From Janthinobacterium sp. 64 (GTDB lineage: Bacteria > Pseudomonadota > Gammaproteobacteria > Burkholderiales > Burkholderiaceae_D), in assembly GCF_002813325.1 (NCBI RefSeq), contig NZ_PHUG01000001.1:5456001-5520000 (forward strand): 64,000 nt of DNA. The letters run 5' to 3'. Below, one piece after another: positions 58,773-64,000 of the stretch. The notes beneath the pieces are model-generated. The model worked only from the letters and a program-made list of their open reading frames with translations, was not told where the DNA came from and did no database searches. A program made the translations under genes and the position numbers. Within the stretch, counting starts at the first letter, position 1, and every line of letters starts with the position of its first letter.

Positions 58773-60146
58773 ATGAAACTCAGACAGAAAGTCATCTTCC
58801 TGGCCATCACGCCGCTCATCCTCGCGCTGTGCGCCATCGCGTTTGCCGTGCGGCACCAGGCGATTACCCTGGCCGAGCAGCAGCGCGCCACCATCCAGCA
58901 AGCCTACCTGGCCAGCAAGGAAGCCGAACTCAAGCATTATGTGACCCTGGCCAGCCATTCCATCGCCTCGCTGTATGGGTCGGGCCGCAAGGATGCCGCC
59001 ACGCAAGAGGAAGCCAAGCGCATCCTGTCTGCCCTCAGCTATGGCGACGATGGCTATTTCTTCATCTACGATTTGCAGGGCAAGTCGCTGATGCATCCGC
59101 GCCAGCCCGAGCTGGTGGGGCAGAATCTGTGGGAGTTGCGCGACGCGGACGGCAACCTGACCATCCAGCGCCTGATGCGGCGCGCCAGGAGCGGCGGCGG
59201 CTTCGAGCGCTACAACTGGATCAAGCCGTCGAGCAACAAGTCCGCGCCCAAGCTCGGCTATGTGATCCTGATGCCGGAGTGGGGCTGGATGATGGGCACC
59301 GGTATTTATATGGATGACGTGGACCAGGCGCTGGCCAAGGTCGATGCCCAGCAGTCGCGCAATATCCGCTCGACCATGGAACTGATCGCCGCCATCGCCA
59401 TCCTCGGCTCCCTGCTGGTGGCCGCCTGCGGCCTGGTGCTGAACTTGCGCGAATTGCGCGTGGCCGACGCCAAGCTGAAAGTGCTGGCGCAGCGGGTGGT
59501 CGAATCGCAGGAAGAGGAGCGGGCGCGGCTGTCGCGTGATTTGCATGACGGCATCAGCCAGTGGCTGGTGTCGATCAAATTGCAGATCGAGGCGGGCATC
59601 GCGCGCCTGGCCGGCAATGCCGAGCAGAAAGAAAAGGCGCCCGCCACGTTCGAGCGGGCCGCCGAGCAGCTGAACAAGGTGCTGGGCGAGGTGCGGCGCA
59701 TTTCGCACAACCTGCGCCCGGCCATTCTCGATGACCTGGGCCTGGCCGCCGCGCTCGACCACCTCGTGCATGAATTTAACGACAGCAGCAGCGCGCAAGC
59801 CAGTTTCACGGCCAGCCCGGCGGCGGCGGGCGAGGGCTTGCCCGACATGGTCAATACCGTCTTGTTCCGCATCGCCCAGGAAGCGCTGACCAATTGCGAG
59901 CGCCATGCCCACGCCCGCGGCGTGGAAGTGAGCCTGCGCGAGGCGGGCAAGGCCGTGGAATTGCGCATCGAGGATAATGGCGGCGGCTTCGACTTCGACG
60001 GCATCGCCCTGCATCCGCAGCGCGGCATCGGCCTGCGCAACATGACGGAACGCATGGAAGCCATCGGTGGCAGCCTGCACATCACTTCGTCTGCGGCCGG
60101 CACCCTGGTGCTGGCGCGGCTCGAGCTTTCCTCCACATTAAAATAG
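58773..60146 (+). CDS. sensor histidine kinase with Cache domain (NarX/NarL type)
   Basis: 457 aa: TM1, a periplasmic Cache sensor (DDGYFFIYDLQGKSLMHP; GYVILMPEWGWMMGTGIYMD), TM2 about 205-225, a HisKA_3 box SRDLHDGISQWLVSIK with the phospho-His, and HATPase (QEALTNCERHA; DNGGGF). Cache domains of this type sense small carboxylates. The partner regulator gene starts seven bases on. Confidence 0.94.
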   Translation: MKLRQKVIFLAITPLILALCAIAFAVRHQAITLAEQQRATIQQAYLASKEAELKHYVTLASHSIASLYGSGRKDAATQEEAKRILSALSYGDDGYFFIYDLQGKSLMHPRQPELVGQNLWELRDADGNLTIQRLMRRARSGGGFERYNWIKPSSNKSAPKLGYVILMPEWGWMMGTGIYMDDVDQALAKVDAQQSRNIRSTMELIAAIAILGSLLVAACGLVLNLRELRVADAKLKVLAQRVVESQEEERARLSRDLHDGISQWLVSIKLQIEAGIARLAGNAEQKEKAPATFERAAEQLNKVLGEVRRISHNLRPAILDDLGLAAALDHLVHEFNDSSSAQASFTASPAAAGEGLPDMVNTVLFRIAQEALTNCERHAHARGVEVSLREAGKAVELRIEDNGGGFDFDGIALHPQRGIGLRNMTERMEAIGGSLHITSSAAGTLVLARLELSSTLK

Positions 60147-60152
60147 AGAACC

Positions 60153-60782
60153 ATGACCGAAACGATCAACATCCTGCTGGTGGACGACCATCCCCTCGTG
60201 CGCGACGGCTTGCGCGCGCGCCTGGAAGCGGTGGCGCATTTCGACGTGGTGGCCGAGGCGGGCGGCGCCGACGAGGCGCTGGCACAGGCGCGTGCGCACC
60301 AGGTGGACCTCGTGTTGATGGATATCAATATGCGCGGCATCAACGGCATCGAAGCGACGGCGCTGTTCAAGCAGGCGTTTCCGCAGATTGCCGTGCTGAT
60401 CCTGTCCATGCACGACAAGCTCGAATATGTGTCGCAAGCCATCGCCGCCGGCGCGCGCGGCTATGTGCTCAAAGATGCTCCAGGGAAAGATATCGTCTTC
60501 GCCATCGAGACGGTGATGTCCGGCGGCATTTATTACAGCGCGGCCCTGGCGCGGCAGCTATCGCGCCCGCAAGTGCACGATTCCTTCCTCACCACGCGCG
60601 AGCAGCAAGTGCTGCAACACATCGCGGCGGGCCAGTCGAACAAGCAGATCGCCCGCGACCTGGACCTGAGCGTGCGCACGGTCGAGACGCATCGCCTGAA
60701 CATCAAGCGCAAGCTCGGTATCGAAGGTCAGGCTGAATTGATCAAATATGCGGTCGAACATGCGCATGGCGGCGGCGCCTGA
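60153..60782 (+). CDS. NarL/LuxR-family response regulator
   Basis: 209 aa: receiver with VDDHPLVRDG and acceptor Asp in VLMDINMRGING (about residue 56), and a C-terminal LuxR HTH (LTTREQQVLQHIAAGQSNKQ). Probably activates cstA-ybdD in response to the Cache kinase. Confidence 0.95.
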   Translation: MTETINILLVDDHPLVRDGLRARLEAVAHFDVVAEAGGADEALAQARAHQVDLVLMDINMRGINGIEATALFKQAFPQIAVLILSMHDKLEYVSQAIAAGARGYVLKDAPGKDIVFAIETVMSGGIYYSAALARQLSRPQVHDSFLTTREQQVLQHIAAGQSNKQIARDLDLSVRTVETHRLNIKRKLGIEGQAELIKYAVEHAHGGGA

Positions 60783-60888
60783 ACGGCGCTGGCGTTACGG
60801 TGTTTTTTTCAAACCCGCATGACAGGCGGGTCTCCCCGGGGAAATGTTCTTTTTGAATATTTATTGCCAAAATTAAACTGTTTCACGG

Positions 60889-60961
60889 GTGAGATTCGGA
60901 TAGAATGATTCTCACTGTCGAGGGCATCCCTGTCGGGCCAGGGTTGCCAATGCTGGTCAGT
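60889..60961 (+). promoter_or_regulatory. inverted repeat and structured leader before the HDOD gene
   Basis: GTGAGA (60889-60894) and TCTCAC (60910-60915) form a dyad that extends imperfectly inward. Just after it, GGCA-T-CCCTG, loop TCGGGC, CAGGG-T-TGCC (60923-60948) folds into a hairpin nested between ACTG (60914-60917) and CAGT. May be an operator plus a structured 5' UTR; it does not match the c-di-GMP riboswitch cores known to me. Confidence 0.4.
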
Positions 60962-60998
60962 TTATTTACTATGGCGCCCTACCCACACTGAGATACCG

Positions 60999-62171
60999 AT
61001 GTCAGCGTCTGAATCAAACCTGTTTCCGTTGGTGGGATTACAAGCAGTGGCCAATGCTCATAACGAGTGGGTCGCTGTCACCTTGCATGGTCCGCAGGCC
61101 TCGACGGCGCCGCTGCTGGCGGCGCTGGCCGCTGCCGATGCGTATGCCTTCCTGGCGCCGCTCGACTGCATCATTCCCCTGGCCGACCCGCATGGCGTGG
61201 ACGAGGCCGTGCTGGCGCAACTGGCGCCGCAACGCACCATTTTCCGTTTGCCGGCGCAGTTTGCCGGCGACAAGCAAATTCAGAAAAAATGCCAGCAATG
61301 GCGCGACGCCGGCTATCGCATCTTGCTCGATGGCGCCGATGCCGGTCCCGTGGTGGCGGCGCAGGTCGACGCGCGCGCGCTGAGTTTTGATGCGGCGGGC
61401 GTACGTCCGGCCCTGCATCAGCTGCTGCCCTTGCCGGGACCGCACCTGGCCTACAACATCGGCGATGCAGGCCAGCTTGCTGCATTGCAAGAACTTGGCG
61501 TGAGCTGGTTTGCCGGCGACTATGCCTTGCAGCATGCGCGCCAGCAAAGCGAGCCGGAAGACGCCACCTCGCGCCGGCGCTTGATGGCGCTGCTGGGCCT
61601 GCTGGCCCGCGATGCCGACGCGCACGAGCTGGAAGTGCCGCTCAAACAAGATCCATCGCTCAGCTATCATTTATTAAAACTGGTCAATTCGGCCGCCTTC
61701 GGTTTCACGGCGCCGATTACCAGCTTCAGCCAGGCCATCACCCTGCTGGGCCGGCGCCAGCTGCAGCGCTGGCTGCAACTGCTGCTGTATGCGCGCCAGC
61801 AAGACGATGGCAAGATCCACGCGCTGCTGCCGCTGGCGGCCGTGCGCGCGGCGCAGATGGAAGCGCTGTGCCAGCTGCGCGGCGGCGACCGCGACGCGCA
61901 AGACCTGGCCTTCATGGCGGGCGTGTTTTCGCTGCTCGACGTCCTGCTGGGCATGCCGATGCAAGAGATCATCGCCACCCTGAACCTGGCACCCGAAGTC
62001 AATGAAGCCTTGCTGGAACGCAATGGCGAGCTGGGCACCTTGCTGGCGCTGGTCGAAAGCGCCACGCCGCCGCCCGAACGCTTGCGCCGTGCCGGCATCG
62101 ATGGAGAAACCTATTGGCGCAGCCTGCTACAGGCCTACCAATGGGCCATCCAGGTCAGCCGGAACCTCTAG
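60999..62171 (+). CDS. EAL-like/HDOD signalling protein (YuxH type)
   Basis: 390 aa: an N-terminal region of about 190 residues resembling a degenerate EAL barrel without the EAL motif, and a C-terminal HDOD domain (LLGLLARDADAHELEVPLKQ; LVNSAAFGFTAPITSFSQAI). HDOD proteins are non-enzymatic relatives of HD-phosphodiesterases in signal transduction. Cotranscribed with the next c-di-GMP gene (1-base gap). Confidence 0.88.
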   Translation: MSASESNLFPLVGLQAVANAHNEWVAVTLHGPQASTAPLLAALAAADAYAFLAPLDCIIPLADPHGVDEAVLAQLAPQRTIFRLPAQFAGDKQIQKKCQQWRDAGYRILLDGADAGPVVAAQVDARALSFDAAGVRPALHQLLPLPGPHLAYNIGDAGQLAALQELGVSWFAGDYALQHARQQSEPEDATSRRRLMALLGLLARDADAHELEVPLKQDPSLSYHLLKLVNSAAFGFTAPITSFSQAITLLGRRQLQRWLQLLLYARQQDDGKIHALLPLAAVRAAQMEALCQLRGGDRDAQDLAFMAGVFSLLDVLLGMPMQEIIATLNLAPEVNEALLERNGELGTLLALVESATPPPERLRRAGIDGETYWRSLLQAYQWAIQVSRNL

Positions 62172-62172
62172 C

Positions 62173-64000
62173 ATGACCTTGCTGCCGGTGTCGGATTACC
62201 TCGGTGACAGCGCCGCCCTGTGCGATGCCGTCGTGCGTTTGCGCGGTCCCGCGCTGGTGGCTGAGCTGGGCCGTATCGCCAGTGCCGTGATGGCCAGTCC
62301 GCATGGCCAGTTTCTGCCTGCGGGCAGCATGGGCGCTGCTGTGCCAGCCGCGCCGTTTCCCCGCGATACGCCTGCTTTGCTGCAGGAAATCAATTTCGAC
62401 GGCCACTGTTTCGGCCATTACAGCGTGGCGGGGCGCAGCGTCTACAACGACGCCGACCGCCGCCACCTGGCCAGCCTGGCCTCGCTGACGGCCGGCGTGC
62501 TGCAGGTGCATTCGCTGGCGCAACGCTCGACCCATGCGTTTGCGCAAGTCGAAGCCTTGCTGGCGCAGCAGACGCAAATCCTCGACCAGTTGCACGAATC
62601 CGTGCTGACGATGGACTTGACCGGTTACATCACCAGCTGGAACAAGGGCGCCGAACGGCTGTTCGGCTACACTTCGGTGGAAGCCGTGGGGCGCAACATC
62701 CTGTTCCTGTACGACGATGAAGATACGGGCTTCCACGACGCCTTCCTGGAGCAGGGAGGGCGCCTGATGGAGGTGCGCCGCCGAAAGAAGTCGGGCGAAA
62801 TCTTCTGGGCCAGCCTGTCCCTGTCGCCGCTGCAGGACATGGACGACAGGCCCATCGGACTCATCGCCTACCTGACGGACATCACGGAACGCAAGCTGGC
62901 CGAAGAGCGATTGCACCATCTGGCCTATTACGATCCGCTGACCAGCCTGCCCAACCGCACCTTGCTGGCCAAGCTGGTCGACCAGGCCCTCTCCGTGGCG
63001 CAGCGCAGCAAGATGCTCGGCTGCGTGATGTTCATCGACTTGAACCGTTTCAAGCTGATCAACGACACCCTGGGCCGGCGCATCGGCGATGAATTGCTGC
63101 GCCAGGTTTCCTTGCGTTTCCGCAAGGTATTGCGCGACCAGGACCTGGTGGCGCGCCTGGGCGGCGACGAGTTCGCCGTGGGCCTGTTCGACATCGGCCA
63201 GCACTTCGAGGCCAGCATGGTGGCGCAAAAGCTGCTCGCCTCCCTGGTGCAACCGTTCCTGATCGAAGGCCACGACTTGCGCGTGGGCGCCAGCATCGGC
63301 ATCAGCGTGTATCCGCAAGACGGGCAGGACGCGGAAACCCTGCTGCGCCTGGCCGACATCGCCATGTACCGCGCCAAGCAGGACAGTGGCAGCGAAGCGG
63401 AAAGCGTGGCCTTCTACAGCCAGGACATGAACCTGGGCATGCAGGCGCGCATGCGCCTGGAAACCGGCTTGCGCCAGGCATTATCGGAACAGCAACTATT
63501 GCTGCACTATCAGCCGAAATACGCACTGGGCAGCGGGCGCATCATCGGCGCCGAAGCGCTGGTGCGCTGGCACCACCCGCAGCACGGCATGATCCCGCCC
63601 GCCGAGTTCATTCCTCTGGCCGAATCGACGGGTCTGGTGGTGCAAGTGGGCGAATGGGTGCTGGAAGCGGCCTGCGCCCAGGCGCAGGCGTGGAAACTGG
63701 CCGGCCTGCCGCCGATCCGCCTGGCCGTCAACGTCTCCGCGCGCGAATTCACCTCGGCCCTGCCTGCCAGGGTGGCGGCGACCCTGGCCCGCTACGGCCT
63801 GGAAGCGGCCTGGCTGGAACTGGAAATCACGGAAAGCACGCTGATGCACAACATCGAGAGAGTCATCGGCATCATGGACCGCATCACGGCCCTGGGCGTG
63901 GCCCTGTCGCTGGACGACTTCGGCACCGGTTATTCCAGCCTGTCCTATTTGAAACGCTTTCCCATCGATACATTGAAGATCGACAGGTCCTTCACCACCG
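62173..64000 (+). CDS. GAF/PAS-GGDEF-EAL c-di-GMP protein (3' end beyond window)
   Basis: Open to the window end, 609 residues seen. A GAF-like N-terminus (about 1-115), coiled linker, PAS domain (about 135-240; LTGYITSWNKGAERLFGYTS), GGDEF (RLGGDEFAV near 333) and EAL (AEALVRWHHPQHG near 458; [16 protein letters not shown] near the end). Signatures for both synthesis and hydrolysis look intact. Begins one base after the HDOD gene. Confidence 0.92.
   Translation, partial: MTLLPVSDYLGDSAALCDAVVRLRGPALVAELGRIASAVMASPHGQFLPAGSMGAAVPAAPFPRDTPALLQEINFDGHCFGHYSVAGRSVYNDADRRHLASLASLTAGVLQVHSLAQRSTHAFAQVEALLAQQTQILDQLHESVLTMDLTGYITSWNKGAERLFGYTSVEAVGRNILFLYDDEDTGFHDAFLEQGGRLMEVRRRKKSGEIFWASLSLSPLQDMDDRPIGLIAYLTDITERKLAEERLHHLAYYDPLTSLPNRTLLAKLVDQALSVAQRSKMLGCVMFIDLNRFKLINDTLGRRIGDELLRQVSLRFRKVLRDQDLVARLGGDEFAVGLFDIGQHFEASMVAQKLLASLVQPFLIEGHDLRVGASIGISVYPQDGQDAETLLRLADIAMYRAKQDSGSEAESVAFYSQDMNLGMQARMRLETGLRQALSEQQLLLHYQPKYALGSGRIIGAEALVRWHHPQHGMIPPAEFIPLAESTGLVVQVGEWVLEAACAQAQAWKLAGLPPIRLAVNVSAREFTSALPARVAATLARYGLEAAWLELEITESTLMHNIERVIGIMDRITALGVALSLDDFGTGYSSLSYLKRFPIDTLKIDRSFTT

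Noticed and set aside
60783..60998. Possible c-di-GMP riboswitch before the HDOD gene
   Set aside because: The hairpin present lacks the GEMM-I and GEMM-II conserved positions as I know them.

Overview
The window is GC-rich chromosomal DNA of a betaproteobacterium. Gene content and order point to Burkholderiales, family Oxalobacteraceae, most likely Janthinobacterium or a close relative. The assignment is inferred from protein-level resemblance and from conserved blocks (tolQRAB-pal-cpoB, glyA-nrdR-pil-ribD, ribBX-ribH-nusB, ffs-dnaX-ybaB-recR); no database was consulted. No phage, insertion sequence, integrase or CRISPR array is visible.

Layout. 0-3.5 kb: end of an RND efflux operon. 3.5-11.6 kb: a low-complexity lipoprotein, an exported SAM hydroxide adenosyltransferase paired with a TonB-dependent receptor, nnrD with a histidine phosphatase, a TcyP-type cystine symporter and a small NTF2-like protein. 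11.6-20.7 kb is accessory in character: a small membrane protein, a YigZ-family protein, two unrecognised membrane proteins and a small lipoprotein in less GC-rich DNA. Two near-identical tandem tRNA-Lys(TTT) arrays then flank a 5.5-kb segment with marR-MFS, an ene-reductase with a divergent ArsR regulator, an acyltransferase and a BrnT/BrnA toxin-antitoxin pair. 20.7-26.1 kb: the complete tol-pal operon on the minus strand.

26.4-28.5 kb: a ZTP riboswitch ahead of glyA, then nrdR. 28.7-35.9 kb: a minor-pilin/PilY1 operon (pilV-pilW-pilX-pilY1-pilE-fimT). 35.9-42 kb: riboflavin synthesis (ribD, ribE, ribBX, ribH) and nusB, interrupted by an orphan Ala/Gln-rich protein gene and a convergent osmC-type gene. 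42-51 kb: a lytic transglycosylase, ubiD, the 4.5S RNA gene, dnaX-ybaB-recR, a class III CoA-transferase and a phytase-like lipoprotein.

51-64 kb is dominated by signalling: a response-regulator GGDEF-EAL protein cotranscribed with a hybrid histidine kinase; the CstA-YbdD carbon-starvation transporter with a divergent Cache-domain kinase/NarL regulator pair; and a HDOD protein followed by a GAF/PAS-GGDEF-EAL protein that runs off the window.

The most interesting items are the TonB receptor/exported SAM-cleaving enzyme pair, the tRNA-Lys-flanked cargo segment with its neighbouring unknown membrane genes, the CstA-linked two-component system with spaced direct repeats in its promoter, and a 101-bp palindromic element between ribH and nusB.
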